Origin: Saussurea involucrata
Taxonomy: Eukaryota > Streptophyta > Magnoliopsida > Asterales > Asteraceae
Assembly: GCA_033807775.1 (NCBI GenBank)
Contig: CM066322.1
Location: forward strand, 19,147,001-19,211,000
DNA length: 64,000 bases
Direction: 5' to 3'
Part shown: positions 21,017 to 32,826 of the stretch, one piece after another
How the letters are laid out: every line of letters starts with the position of its first letter
Numbering within the stretch: the stretch's first letter is position 1
Position numbers and translations under genes: made by a program
The notes under the pieces: model-generated
What the model was told of the DNA's origin: nothing
What the model saw: only the letters and a program-made list of their open reading frames with translations
Databases searched by the model: none

Positions 21017-24000
21017 CTTGGCACCAGGCCAACCTTGCACATCCCGACAAGCTCACACCCATAAGCCTCTCCTTGGTATACCTGAAATTTCTAGATTACT
21101 TCTTCCAACCGACATTCGTCTATGCAGATCATACTCCTTTCCCGAATCACATTGGCTACAACACGTCAACTAAATCGTACGTTCTCACAACTTCATCATT
21201 TCACACTTAACGTGTCTAATAGTAGGAAACCTCTATAATTCCTTATTTGAGTACTCACCTATCCGAATTGAACTTATCCTGAAGGCTCATAAATTTCCCA
21301 CTGCTTGCCACAAGCGTCCAGTCGTATAACATAACTTCAGTTACTCCCACTCAACTAGGAGGAGTAACCACGATCATACTCTACTGTTCTCAATAGCTTG
21401 CACTGAACGATCGGTTCGTTCGAACGTTTCTCACAAAGTCACTAACTTATCTCATTCAGTCGTCTTACCCACGTCTTTCCTGCACAAAAACATACCCAAT
21501 TTCCCTCCTCAGTACTCTTTCCAAAGTTCGCACACTTACCAAGGACAGTCTACACAACACTGCACCTATCGGCATTACTGGCAAGTTTACTACTTCCGAT
21601 TAACTTACTTAATCTGACATACTGTATTCACCTCCCCACGTTAGCGTGGAGCACTGCCACCACCATTACTCGCCCCTCTCTTCCGACAATTTCCAAGCTG
21701 CAAAAGCTTTCTCATCACTATACATAACCAAACGGTTGCACTAACATTCTAACTTAAGGCTTTCGACCAACTCACCTCGAATTGACACTAGAGTTCGACG
21801 TCACTATACATTTTTTAAACTCCAAGTTTTACTTTCTCAGACAATTCGCTCACACATAAGCAACAACTTACCTTCTTTAAGGATTTCACATCTATTCCAC
21901 CACATTCTGACTAATACATCCATCAAGTTCTTTAAACTTCCAATTATCCCAAAATATGCTTACTTAGTGACTTCTACAGTTAAATACACTTGGTTTCTCC
22001 TTTGGGTATCTACCCACCACCACTCTGTGATGCTATCCCGAACATAATCATATCACGACGTCAACTCACACCCTACGTGCTCCAACAACCTAGTTAACAA
22101 CACGAACACCCCAACCGAAACCTCCAACAGGCTTCTATCTGAAGTTTCCTCTTTCTCTAATCTCTCATCGCTATAACGCTAGCTGGCACATTCGACTTGG
22201 CAATTATTGCCACTATATAACTGTACATTACTCACTCATAACATCACACTGCAGACCAAAACCCTCATGATCAATCATACACAACTCAAACTTATCTTCG
22301 AGACCTCATTCATAACGAACTATCCACCTCGTAAGTAACACGCTTATCTAAAACAACGGTCTTTCACTAACCTAATACTCCTACAAGGTGTTCCTTCAAC
22401 TTTCAACCTTCTGATTCAAGTCTTTGGCCTCATACACTTTACACAACTGTCGACTTCAACGTCAATAGTTGAACTGTTGATACTTTCTTAACTTACGTCT
22501 TCGACAAGGGTCCCTTATTGAGTCTAATCCTTCCAACATATCCTAATCAAATCCACACCCCACCGTCCTCATTTCAAACTCACTCGTGCATCGCCAGTGT
22601 CACAAGATCTTTTTACAACCTTTACCTGACGTCGGGGATATTTCATTCCTACTTCACCACCCTACTCATACCGAGTTGCTAATACCAACACCCTGATGAC
22701 TTCTAGTCCTTCTCCTGAACACAGCCGTCCCTCGGCAACTGTATTTCCAATCACCGCACAAGGGTACAGTCCCTCATACTACCGACACTAAAGTCCACTT
22801 CCGACTCATCTACTGCTCACCTTTCCTCTAGAACACAAATATCAAAGCTACAACATTCTCCCCTGATTTGTCCAACACCTCTCCACTCCAGGAGTTCTTC
22901 CTTAGCTTAAAATGTAATACTCTACGACCTATTGAGTTCATAGCCTTCATGCCTGACAACGCAATAAATGAATCATTTCACATTTTTGATCATTTTAAAG
23001 AAACCACACTTGAAAACAACTTGGGTACATACGACCCCAACATTCTCATAACTCCAATGCCCTGCACAACGATCTTGAGGGTCGTTTGCATGCAATCTCT
23101 CCGTAAAACTTAATCTTACTCAACCAAAAAGGTGTCGTTACGACAGAAATAAGTATTGGATAGAAAATCTTTCCATACGACAAAATTCTGGAAGCAAGTA
23201 CCGACACGAAGTAAACCAGTCGGTCCTCACCCTCATTTATATAATTTCAACATGTCAATACTCATTTTAGTTATAAAAGTTTTGTATTCAAACGTTTTCT
23301 TGACTTTTTCGCAACAATTTAACTTAACATGAAAATGGTGGAATATTTGGCAAATCGTAAACCTCAAGACTTCATTGTGCGATGTACATGGATTTGCATT
23401 TTTCTTTAAACATGCGGTTGCACACGCCGATTCATATTCGATCAAATTTGATATTTACACATTTGCTTTACTTATGAAAAAAATCTCATGTACACATGTA
23501 TGAATTCAATGCATGAAACTCTACTTGTAATTGAAGGCTACTCACTCAAACAAGGCCAGTCACTTTACTAACGCAACTTATCATCGACTCTCTACCTTCG
23601 ACAAATGGTCGCTCTCTCTCTCGGCCTTGTAATAACTTGCTATACATACATTCAACGGTCCACTTACTCAACCATTCATACTAATTCATTTTGATCAGCT
23701 ATCTCATTTCTACTTCTACATACTTTCATTTCTCTACTGCTATCTCTCTTCACCGATCCTGCCATTGAAAAGCTAAGCTAAAGAGTCAGAACCCCAATCT
23801 TGTACTCGCTATTGAACTTATGCTTTCAAGATCTCGACACTGCCCTTTCTTATCATCCCAACTGATCTACCCCACAATTTCTAGAATCGGGACTCTCCTG
23901 AACCAGGAGTCTTACTCACAAGCAATCGCTCATCCTCTTCGAATCCACAAAGGTCTATCTCTAGACGACTCAATACATTCCAAACAACTTTCTTCTCTAC

Positions 24001-24390
24001 GAGGTATACATATATCACATCATAACCGATCTTTTACAATATCTCCCCGACAATGGGTCTCAATCTACTTCTTCGGGATCCTACTGACATTCTAAGGTAC
24101 TGGCACACGACATAAACACTAGTGTCTGACTACCATTTCGGAATAATAAGGCAGGTTAAGCACATACATGTACCTGTAAGTTCGCTATTTCACTGGCCAG
24201 GTGAAATTTCAAACTTACCTTACATGACAGTCCTCAGTACCCTATTAGTCCTATCTCTACAATAGTGTCCTCTTAACGCATTTTCTGTATCTATAAAAGT
24301 GCCCTCCTAACGCATTTCCTATTCTCAGTTGTGATTTCTACTCCAAGTTTAAGTTTAGGCCCGTCCGGTCACCTAAATCCCTTAAACTAT
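21017..24390 (-). other. Non-coding interior of element C (5' part)
   Basis: All six frames are closed by frequent stops. Four stretches align, inverted, with the interior of element D: about 24180-24300 with 52860-52990, 23690-23800 with 53340-53490, 23000-23090 with 54050-54150, and about 22000 with 55060. The order is kept, so the two interiors descend from one non-coding template. The short frames here (for example 22868-23113 and 23820-24095) have no recognisable similarity. Confidence 0.75.
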
Positions 24391-24403
24391 GGCTCTGATA
24401 CCA
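24391..24403 (-). other. Primer-binding site of element C (initiator-Met tRNA)
   Basis: On the minus strand it reads TGGTATCAGAGCC, two bases after the 5' LTR end. Confidence 0.9.
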
Positions 24404-24405
24404 AC

Positions 24406-25967
24406 TATAACAACCCAAACATTTCATACAAGTAAAACATAAGAATTTGAATATCCCAAAATCGCGTCTCAACATTTCTTACATAACATCCAAAATTCGG
24501 TTGGCGGAACAACCTACACAACTGAGAAAACTAAACTAAACTGAAGTGTCACTACACTACCAAGCCTCCTCGCTAACGCCCTGCTCAATTTCCAGAGCCT
24601 TTCATTACCTGTTTTCCTGAAAATATTTTAAATATGAAAATGCGAGGGTTAGACCATGAGGCCTAGTGAGTCCCTCTTAACAGTTAACAAAACATTTAAA
24701 CAGTTTATCTTTTTCAGAGACATATCATTCGTAAATCCATTCATATAAAATCGTTCACGGATAAAGGTCCGCCCCTCGTAAATTGACACCCTGAAGTCAC
24801 CCTAAGGTGACAACGAGTCAGTCTCATGCTGCCTTACGTGGGGCCACACTACCCCTTGGCATAAACGGGTCACACCTCCCGACACGAGATGGCGGGCCAC
24901 ACCCCCCGACTTGGCCAATTTACAAATCAAACAATGTATGCATACATTCCATTAGAAACTTTAAACAACTTTCATTTAATTAAAAACACAAGAATAAAAC
25001 ATGGCATTCTTCATCATGTATACGCTTTAGAAAACACATTAAAAGGCGCACATCTTAGTTAGAAAACTCACCTGATATGCTTACTTCCTTCCTACCTTGC
25101 TCTGTACTCCCCAAACGATCTACCTGAGTTAAAGGATAAACACATAAGCTGACTAACCAAACTGTCCGGATACCACTTACCGGACACTCTTACTTCCCGG
25201 ACGTTTCTACTTACCGGACACCACAACTGTCCGAACACCTCTGTTTTCCGGATCACACTACTTCCCGGATAACTCTACATTCCGGGTACTTCTACTTTCC
25301 GGATACTTAAGCTTTCCGGACACTCTACCCGGTAACCTATAAAATTCGAAGCTTTCCGGACAAACTTCCGGACACCTGCGTCGCAAGAAGCTTTCCGGAC
25401 AAACTTCCGGACACCTGCGTCGCAAGAAGCTTTCCGGGTAAAGCGCTGTTCGAGTTTAATGCTCGAAATCTTGCTAAACGCTCACTAAACAGAAAGATAA
25501 AGTGACGATTAACTACATACAGTTATAATACCAACTCCCACAAGGTTTTACTGACAAAACACAATCCAAAGGTGCCTAAATCTCCCTTAATGGTCTTAAA
25601 CAACTTTTGCAAGAAAACTCTCAAACTCGAAAATCACCAGATGAATCTTAAATGGAGTTATGGATTAAGGATTACCTGGTAGATTATTTGCAAGAAACGA
25701 AATCCAAACTTAATCCTTCTTCTGATTTCCAAGCCTTGATGATTCTTCTCTTCAATTTCACAAAACACCTTCAAAACTCCAATTACTTTTCTCTCAAAGA
25801 ACTCAGCCGACAAACACAATGAAATCAGGGATTTTTTGAATGTTGTCTAGGGTTTTGTGCCCTTTTATACCCCAACTCTTAATTACCAACTAGCCCCTCA
25901 ACTTCTGCTTTTATTTAAAACTCCACACCAAACGCAAAACACTTCGAAAAAGGTATGGGTCGTTACA
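24406..25967 (-). repeat. 5' LTR of element C (1562 bp)
   Basis: It matches the LTR at 13538-15077, ends in gttaca on the plus strand and is bounded on the left by the primer site. TATAAAAG lies on the minus strand at 25862-25869. Confidence 0.9.
24617..25071 (-). other. Possible LTR intron (family C, right LTR)
   Basis: The donor CAG|GTGAGT begins the intron at 25071 on the minus strand, and the acceptor ttttcag|g ends at 24617. The length, 455 nt, is the same as in the left LTR. Confidence 0.5.
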
Positions 25968-26284
25968 GGGATTTTGGTCCTAAAATCAGCTCTAACAGCT
26001 TCCCCAAAACCATCCCCATTTTGGAGAAAGTTGGAGAGAGAATGTCATTTTCTCCAAATATGGAGATTACCCCAAAAATCATTATAGTGAGAGAAATAAT
26101 ATTTTATTATTTTTCTTTTAAAAATTTGTTGGAGGTAATAATGTTTTGAATATTTTAATAATATATTTAATGTTGAATTCCCTAAAATAGGGAATCTGTT
26201 GGAGATAGATGGAATTTTTTTTGGGGATTTTGACTTTTGCTTCCCCATTTTTGAAATTTTTTAGGGAAGCTGCTGGAGATGCTC

Positions 26285-26420
26285 TAATAATATAATTAAA
26301 TCCAAAAATATTCAATATTGGACTCATTTCGAAGGTATTGACGAAGCGATTACAATAATATAATTTGTAAAATTTAGAAATGTTTTTAATGCATTTTAGT
26401 TCATATATTATAAGTTTTCT
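26285..26420. repeat. MULE-family arm (plus arm)
   Basis: Landmarks are ttcaatattggactcatttc, gaaggtattgacgaagcg and tgcattttagtt. It is the inverse of the arm at 12485, so the Tourist MITE and everything in it may sit inside one old MULE. Confidence 0.5.
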
Positions 26421-26559
26421 TTTTAATGTTTTGGATTTGGTTAGAGCCTATAAGTTTGAACTTTAAAAGTTAGATTTCTAATGCTTTTATTTTAATTTTG
26501 GATTTGTAATTTTTTTGTGAATTTTCGATATTTAAATTTTAGTTTTATAAATGTTAAAC

Positions 26560-26700
26560 GGGTTAGGCGGGTCATAGCGGGTCATAGCGGGTTAGGCGGG
26601 TCGGGTTAGGGTTGGGATTTCCTGACCCGTTTATTAAACGGGTCGGGTTAGGGTTAGGCATTCTCAACCCGTTTAACTTTGAACCCGACACGACACGTTT
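26560..26700. repeat. GGGTTAGG/GGGTCGGG-rich repeat
   Basis: Irregular cgggttaggcgggtc units are followed by the inverted forms tgacccgttta and caacccgttta. This is an interspersed plant repeat, not a telomere array. Confidence 0.6.
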
Positions 26701-26704
26701 GCCA

Positions 26705-26960
26705 TGTCTAACTAAAATACGTTAAAAAAATACTTTTTATTCCAACAAATTCCAACTCTGGTTATTCATTTAAATCAATATATCCACGAGTACAAGTACG
26801 CTCTATATAGTTAATTATTTAATTTATGGTACATCTCTTAATTTTTTAATTTTCGTTTTACACTCTTAATAGGATACACTTAAAAATACATTTTGATCTT
26901 CAATCAAATAAATTTAAAATACATTTAAAAATAAACTTCAAAATGCATTAAAAAAATAAA
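26705..26960. repeat. MULE-family arm
   Basis: The first 120 bases are nearly identical to 12850-12971, and the following attatttaatttatggtaca matches the arm near 30598. Confidence 0.6.
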
Positions 26961-27149
26961 TTTGTAAATAAAAAATATAGTCATTCCCGGGCCGGACCTT
27001 GTGATGAAAATCGTAACTAGTTAAGAATCGTCGCACCATAACCGGTCCCGTATCAAGTCGGTCAGTCTCGGTTTCAAGTATGTCTCGGGTTGGACTGGAC
27101 CTATTTAGCCATTTCTAGGCCCATCGAAATGTTTTCTAACGTATTTTTT

Positions 27150-27680
27150 TAGAGAGAATACCTCACAAGATAAAACGTATTTTTACGCCCAACTCGTTAT
27201 TAGCATGACATAAGTTGATAAACACTTTTAAAAATAAGCACAAGTTGTTTTAAATAAGCAATCCCAAATACCCTTTAATGTGATATGTTAAAACGTATTT
27301 TTTAAGATATTTTAGTTAACATATGATTATTATATTTAATGTAATAAGTGTGTTAAACGAAAATTGAAAAAGTTAGAGATGTACCATAATCTAAATATTT
27401 AACTATAAGAGTATGAATTTTAAATATAAAATTATTTTTATGTAGTATATATGATATATAATTAAATAATTAAATCAAAAATTATTCAAGATTGGGCTCA
27501 TTTCGAACGTATCGAAGAGACGATTATAATGGTGTAATTTGTTAAAATTAAAACGTTAAAAATACGTTAAAAAAATACGTTAGTTAAAAAAATATGTTTT
27601 AATTTTAATAAGTTACACCATTATAATCGTCTATTCGATACGTTCGAAATGAGTTTAATATTGAATTTTTTTGATTTTTT
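27150..27680. repeat. Head-to-head MULE-family arms
   Basis: The plus arm (about 27280-27560; landmarks gcccatttcgaacgtatcg-like and gagacgattataatgg) is followed by a minus arm (about 27590-27660; cattataatcgtctattcg and gttcgaaatgag). They can fold into a long AT-rich hairpin. Confidence 0.65.
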
Positions 27681-27830
27681 TGAGAGTTGGCTTTGATTAA
27701 TGCATGCAAAATGGTATGACATCCATCTCGATATAGTTTGATTAATGCATGCAAAATGGTATGACATCCATCCAGAGAGTTGGCTTTGATTAATGCATGC
27801 AAAATGGTATTTCCGGGTGCCAAACTATTG
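27680..27830 (-). repeat. Three tandem copies of an ankyrin-like coding scrap
   Basis: The phrase tttgattaatgcatgcaaaa followed by tggta occurs three times. On the minus strand it reads GNTILHALIKANS or CHTILHALIK, resembling the GNTxLHxA core of plant ankyrin repeats. The open frame (27605-27823, 72 aa) runs off into MULE-arm sequence, so it is not a gene. The resemblance rests on a short motif. Confidence 0.4.
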
Positions 27831-27847
27831 CTTTGCAGATGGCATAT

Positions 27848-29618
27848 TGATGTGTTTTAAATTTATACCGCAAGCGTACGGGTTATGTAGCATACGGGTC
27901 GATCACGGGGAGGTGACGGTCTAAACATTAACTACTTAATAATCATTGCTAGTTATGCGGATCAGATAATTGGTTTGATTTTTTATCTAGATGAACTTAA
28001 ACTAAAAGAGATTAAGGGAAAGAGACACAATAATAAGCATTTAAGACTAAAATTAAATAAGAGAAAAGACGACTAAAACTAAGAACATTGAGTAATATCA
28101 ACCTTGGATTTTGGTAATGGTGGGAATTCATTTTTTTCAAAGCTACTTCAACCCTCTCTCGAGGTGAGAAAACTTTTCTAACCAAGATATGTATTTACTT
28201 TCGCAACACATATACATTGGAAAAAAACATTAAGATTTAAAACGAATGTATTTCCCAATCAACGTCCCTAACTATTCACATGTTAGAACCGTTGTCATTG
28301 ATCAATTCGACTCAAGTGAATACTAAACTTTCGTTTTTATCAACAACCAATTGGATTAACTAGATGATTTATTAAAATCCAATTAAATCAATTCAACTCT
28401 CGTTACAATCGAAATGGATTAAAACTCAACATCCGTTTTAAGAACAATTGATCAATACCAAGACTTCAATCCTAAGGTGATGATTACCCAATTAAACGAA
28501 CTCTTTAAACGAGACCAACACAAATTACTTAGTGAGACTCTAACAAAATTAAACCTAGACTAACAAAGAAACTACATTAGACTCAATCTAACAACAATTA
28601 ACACTAACAATTAAGAGATGAACAATAGCTTATTGAATAAACATGTGCAGGAAATTACTCTAAATGCCTAAAACTAGTGAATTGATGAAATTTAATTAAC
28701 CTAACCTATTTTTATGCAGAAAATTGACTAACTTGAAACTAAGTGCAGAAAAATAGTTAAAGTGCAGAAATTAGGGTAGAGGGGAAGAAATAGAGATGCA
28801 ATAGAGTAGAGAAAGTAAACAAACACAAGAGAGATGAAGGAAATTTAAACCTAATACTTCAATTACGAACATGAACGATTGATGAACAAAATATTGTTTT
28901 CAAACAAAGGAAAAACAAGAATTCAACAACTAAATGACTTAAGAAGAAAGGGAAGAAGATACTAGTATGAAAACCGGTAGCAAATTGGATTCCAATAGCC
29001 TAAGCTTCTTGCAAATTCATCTTCTTTCCCCAAATTCTTCAAGTCGTCGTTCAAAGCAGAAAACTACCAAGAGAAACTGAAATGTCGTGTGATTGTAATT
29101 GAGAGAGAGTCCTGATTCTAAAAAGGAAAACGCCTAATATACTTGGAACAAAGGCTTAAGGGAGTTTAAAGACAAAGCCCAAAAAGCCCAAAGTTAAAAA
29201 GCCCAGAACATTAAAAGTCCAGAAAATTAAAAGCCCAAATGACTTTCACGGCCGGGGAGATTCCTTCGCGCCCGTGAAAGTACCGCAGAAACATTTCAGC
29301 ATCGATTCAAGTGTTCTCTTCGCGTCCAACCGTCTTCTTTCCTTCGCTCTCCGCTTCTTTGTCCACGTACACTTCATCTTTCCCTTCCTTCTTCTTCACG
29401 AGCATGCCTCCGCCCATCTCGTCTTTCAAATTACGCACAATCTGCACAAAATAAATACCAAAAGCATAAAAACCATTCCCAAAAGAATTTCCAACCGTGA
29501 TTAAAGAAAGTAAGAAGAGATAGAATAATAATGCATGAAAAGGCTAAACTAAGCACTAAAAATAGAACGAAAATGCAACTATTATATACAAAGTTAGGTG
29601 CATAAAATGCACTTAACA
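27848..29618 (-). repeat. LTR of a Tat-like gypsy element (1771 bp)
   Basis: On the minus strand it starts tgttaagtgcattttatgca and ends aaaacacatca, a pattern typical of Tat-lineage LTRs in plants. The other LTR is not in the window. The frame at 29274-29504 has no recognisable similarity. Confidence 0.65.
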
Positions 29619-30150
29619 AACTACCCACAAGCTAAACTTTCTTGTCCCCAAGAAAGAAATAGAATTTATTCGGGTGAAAAACTAAGAAAGAAAATGAACG
29701 AAGACCCTTGAAGATGTTAAGCCGAGTTATTCCACAATCCCACTAACATAATCAAGCATTAAGATCACGTATCACAAACAAACAACCAAATGCCACATGT
29801 TAATTATAGTAAAAGCAATTAGGAACCTATGATTACCAAAGTGCCAAACCAACAAACACCCATTAAGAATATCGCAAAACATCGCACCCTAAAAAGATTT
29901 CGTAAACATACCATAGCCGCTAAGGGAGGGGATAGTGATCTATATAGATGGATGTTCACGGCGTCGCTCTAAGATCTCAAGTGTGTATAGGGACGTGTAT
30001 ACGCTCAAGTCCTTCCCGATCGAGACAAATGAATGCAATCTTGACACAATTGAATTTATTCTCAAGTCCAAGAGTTTACCATAATAATACATGCAATGAG
30101 GACTTTGGGGTACGGTTAGGGGTTAAAGGTAGGATTAGGCTTGTTTATTG
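29619..30150 (-). mobile_element. 3' internal remnant of the same Tat-like element
   Basis: Read on the minus strand, gacaagaaagtttagcttgt and then gggtagtt lead into the LTR, as the purine-tract region of these elements does. The rest is AT-rich and non-coding, so the element is truncated. Confidence 0.5.
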
Positions 30151-30152
30151 GT

Positions 30153-30449
30153 GTTAAAATTAAAACGTATTTTTAATGTATTTTAGTTAATAAACGATTA
30201 TATGTGTTAAATGTAAAATTAAATTATGAAAGTAAAAGGTATAAAGTAAAGTTAGTAAATAAGTATAGGGGTTGAAAGTGTAAATATGAAATCAAAATCA
30301 CAATTTGGAATTGAAATTTACACTTTCAACCCCTATACTTATTTACTTACTTTACTTTATACCTTTTAATTTCATAATTTAAATTTTACATTTAACACAT
30401 ATAATCGTTTATTAACTATAATACGTTAAAAAATACGTTTTAATTTTAA
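30153..30449. repeat. Long inverted repeat (two 130-bp arms, 31-nt spacer)
   Basis: 30153-30284 and 30316-30449 are inverse copies with only a few mismatches; their centre is aaatcacaatttgg-like. It is formed by two MULE-family arms meeting head to head. Confidence 0.9.
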
Positions 30450-31345
30450 CAAGTCATACCATTATAATCGTCTCTTCGATACGTTCGAAATGAGCCCAAT
30501 CTTGAATTTTTTTAGATTTATATATTTTAATATATATCATATACACTACATAAAAAAATTTATATATTTAAAATTCATACCCTTATAGTTAATTATTTAA
30601 TTTATGGTACATGTCTTATTTTTTTTTTCAATTTTGTTTTACACTCCTATCGCATTAACATAATAATCATATATTAACTAATTCATTAAATCGTTTTAAA
30701 TTATTATTATTTGAATGTGTTTATAGATATCGTGAATGACAATAGAAGAAGGTTTCACGAGAAGAATATTAAATGGGGTTTTGACAAGTTGGTATCACTG
30801 GACTCATTTAAGAATTGTGAAAATGGGTATTTGGCGAATGATGATTCATGTGTGTTTGGAGCTGAAGTATTTGCAGTTACAGAGTATGCACAAAATGATC
30901 GATGTATTTCCAACGTAACTTAGATTAAAATTATCTCTTTCAGTTCAGTCCCGTCCCGTCCCATCCAGTTCAGTCCCGTCCAGTTTCATCCCGTCACATC
31001 TAGTATGCGTACCAAACGCTACCTAAGAGTACTATAAATTAAATAATTAACTATAAAGGTATGAATTTTAAATATAAAATATTTTTTATGTAGTGTATAT
31101 GATATATATTAAAATATATAAATCCAAAAAAATTCAAGATTGGGCTCATTTCGAACGTATCGAAGAGACGATTATAATGTTGTAATTTGTTAAAATTAAA
31201 ACGTATTTTTTAATGTATTTTAGCTAATATACGATTTTATGTGTTAATATAATAAAGGTATAAAATAAAAATTAGAAATGTAAAAAGTATAAAGTAAATT
31301 TATTTAATTAGTATAGGGGGTAAAATGTAAATGTTAAATTTTTTT
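30312..31345 (+). mobile_element. Pack-MULE carrying a MATH-domain fragment
   Basis: The arm at 30312-30620 and its inverse at 31028-31345 form TIRs of roughly 300 bp (gtaccataaattaaataatt versus its inverse; gagcccaatcttgaattttt versus its inverse). Between them is non-transposon sequence with a MATH-like coding piece. Outer ends and TSD are unresolved because of the extra arm on the left. Confidence 0.7.
30711..30923 (+). pseudogene. Captured MATH-domain (TRAF-like) gene fragment
   Basis: The frame reads RRRFHEKNIKWGFDKLVSLD, then SFKNCENGYLANDDSCVFGA and EVFAV. Plant MATH proteins, including the N-terminal part of UBP12/13-type ubiquitin proteases, share the pattern RRFHxxKxxWGFxxxxxLxxF...NGYLxxDxCxFGAEVFV. 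That is about one third of a MATH domain, which folds into a beta-sandwich for binding substrates or adaptors. It starts after tttatag, a possible splice acceptor, and ends without a domain end. Its position between two MULE TIRs shows it was captured. The parent gene is not in the window. Expression is unknown. Confidence 0.78.
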
Positions 31346-31387
31346 CGTTTGTGAGGCTGACATTGTGCAGGGGTGTTTGGTTTGTGA

Positions 31388-32165
31388 GGCCATCCGTACC
31401 CGGCTCGGGATGAGCTCGGGATGGGATGCGGGATGGGCGGGGTCGATGCGGGATGGGCTACGGCCCGGGCGGGGTTGGCGGGGCGGGATGGTATCCGGGG
31501 ATGGGATCCCGATCCATCCCGAAGGTTTTTAAAAAAAAAAATTTAATTAAATTTTTAAAAAAATATATCCGTTGAACGGCTCTTTCTAAAAAAAAAATTC
31601 TCAATTTAATCCCACTATATATTTAACCCTCAACCTCTTATTTCTCACACCTCTCAACCTCTTATTTTTCACACTATCAAATTCTCTCAATCTCACACCT
31701 CTCAAACTCTCTCAAATTCTCTCAACCTCTTATTTTTCACACATCTCTCATCATGAATTCAAACAGAACACCTACATCCCGTCGTAACCGACCGAATACA
31801 CCACAATCGCAAGAAGATCAACAGCTTGGTTTCCAAGCGTTTACACAACAAGGTTATCATCCGCAATTCTCGCAACAAATTCCGCCACAATGGTCGAAAC
31901 AATTTCCGCCACAATATGAATTTTAATTTTTATTATTTATCTTATTTTTATTTATTAAAAAATATATAAATATTTTTATTTTGTTAAATAATTAAATGTA
32001 TAAATAAAAGAATTAAAATAAATGAGGTGACAAAGGGGTTTGAGGGAATGGGGTACGGATGTTTAGGGATCGTGAAGGATGGAGTGAGGGATGGAAGAAA
32101 AGCTGATGTGGCGATGATGTGGAGGGGAATCATTGAAAGATTCCCCCCATGGGGTACTGATGGCC
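31388..32165 (+). mobile_element. Non-autonomous PIF/Harbinger element (778 bp)
   Basis: The TIRs are ggccatccgtaccc and its inverse in gggtactgatggcc. The 3-bp duplication TGA lies at 31385-31387 and 32166-32168. Long stretches near the right end match the 281-bp MITE at 7050 (gatgtttagggatcgtg, aaagattcccyccatggggt). It retains the start of an ORF1-like gene but no transposase. Confidence 0.88.
31753..31926 (+). pseudogene. Truncated Harbinger ORF1-like protein (57 aa)
   Basis: ATG at 31753 opens a 57-residue frame beginning MNSNRTPTSRRNRP and ending with Gln/Pro repeats (QQIPPQWSKQFPPQYEF). This is the Asn/Gln/Pro-rich start seen on ORF1 proteins of plant Harbinger elements. The Myb/SANT-like domain that should follow is missing. 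The frame is preceded by a CT-rich leader (ctctcaacctcttattttt) like a 5' UTR. Confidence 0.5.
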
Positions 32166-32514
32166 TGAGGCTGACATTGTATACAGGGTCAGACCTATGA
32201 ATACCTAGGGTCTTGTGCATGTATTTAATAGATTTTTGTGGCGTGTAAAAGTCACATACCCTAAGTTTTAAGTGGATAAGAGACGTCAACCAAAAATTTA
32301 AAAAATACTATGAAATCAACCAAATTAAAATAGAGGAAAAAAAATCCCTCGAAATGATGGAATTTGTTTAAAAATATATCGGTTATACGCCTAAGACATA
32401 GTATTGTCATCTTGCTCAAAAGATCGATTCTATTTGGAAAAAAACACAATTGAATTTTCTCCGTGTCTAATCACACTGATTTTTCCGAGCCTTTAATCAC
32501 CTAAATGGTACGCC

Positions 32515-32517
<3 letters not shown>

Positions 32518-32552
<35 letters not shown>
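32518..32552. repeat. (TA)n microsatellite
   Basis: About 15 uninterrupted TA units. It forms the left edge of a foldback element. Confidence 0.9.
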
Positions 32553-32553
<1 letters not shown>

Positions 32554-32770
32554 GGTTGGGTTCACCTGCAACCAATCTGTTTTCGTGAGACCCGTGAGAC
32601 CACAGTTTTACACTTGAAAATTCACAGCAAAACATTATGAAGGTAAAAAAAATCCGAACCTTCACAGCAAAAAAACTGTGAAGGTTACATTCAGAGTACT
32701 TTGCTTTGAAGTTTCAAGTGCTAAATTGTGGTCTTACGGGTCTCAGGAAAACCGTTTGATCTCACATGAT
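32554..32770. mobile_element. Small foldback element (about 217 bp)
   Basis: cgtgagacccgtgagaccac and, inverted, gtggtcttacgggtctcagg form arms of about 45 bp around a core that itself repeats ccttcacagcaaaa inverted. It lies between (TA)n and (TC)n tracts; no TSD is readable. Confidence 0.55.
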
Positions 32771-32772
32771 TC

Positions 32773-32777
<5 letters not shown>

Positions 32778-32826
<49 letters not shown>
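32778..32826. repeat. (TC)n(TA)n compound microsatellite
   Basis: About 14 TC units pass directly into about 8 TA units. Confidence 0.9.

Larger units (their letters stand above)
13538..25967 (-). mobile_element. Ty3/gypsy-derived element C with largely non-coding interior, hosting a copia insertion
   Basis: The element is on the minus strand, so its 5' LTR is on the right (24406-25967) and its 3' LTR on the left (13538-15077). An initiator-Met primer site lies at 24391-24403 and a purine tract at 15078-15098. Flanks are aggat and gggat, a 4-of-5 match. Excluding the SIRE-type insertion (16010-21011), the interior is about 4.3 kb and has no long open frame, only an integrase-tail relic at 15213-15428. 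Its interior is collinear with that of element D (52776-56340), so it belongs to a large non-coding derivative family rather than being a randomly decayed copy. Confidence 0.88.
13487..26284. mobile_element. Tourist-like MITE split by a 12.4-kb nested insertion
   Basis: The left half (13487-13537) begins gagcatctccaacagcttcc, and the right half (25968-26284) ends with the inverted match gaagctgctggagatgctc. Target duplication TAA lies at 13484-13486 and 26285-26287. The halves were separated by the gypsy element 13538-25967. Confidence 0.85.

Noticed and set aside
26560..26700. GGGTTAGG motifs resembling telomere repeat
   Set aside because: The plant telomere unit is TTTAGGG in regular tandem; here units are irregular, mixed with GGGTCG and partly inverted, as in an interspersed repeat.
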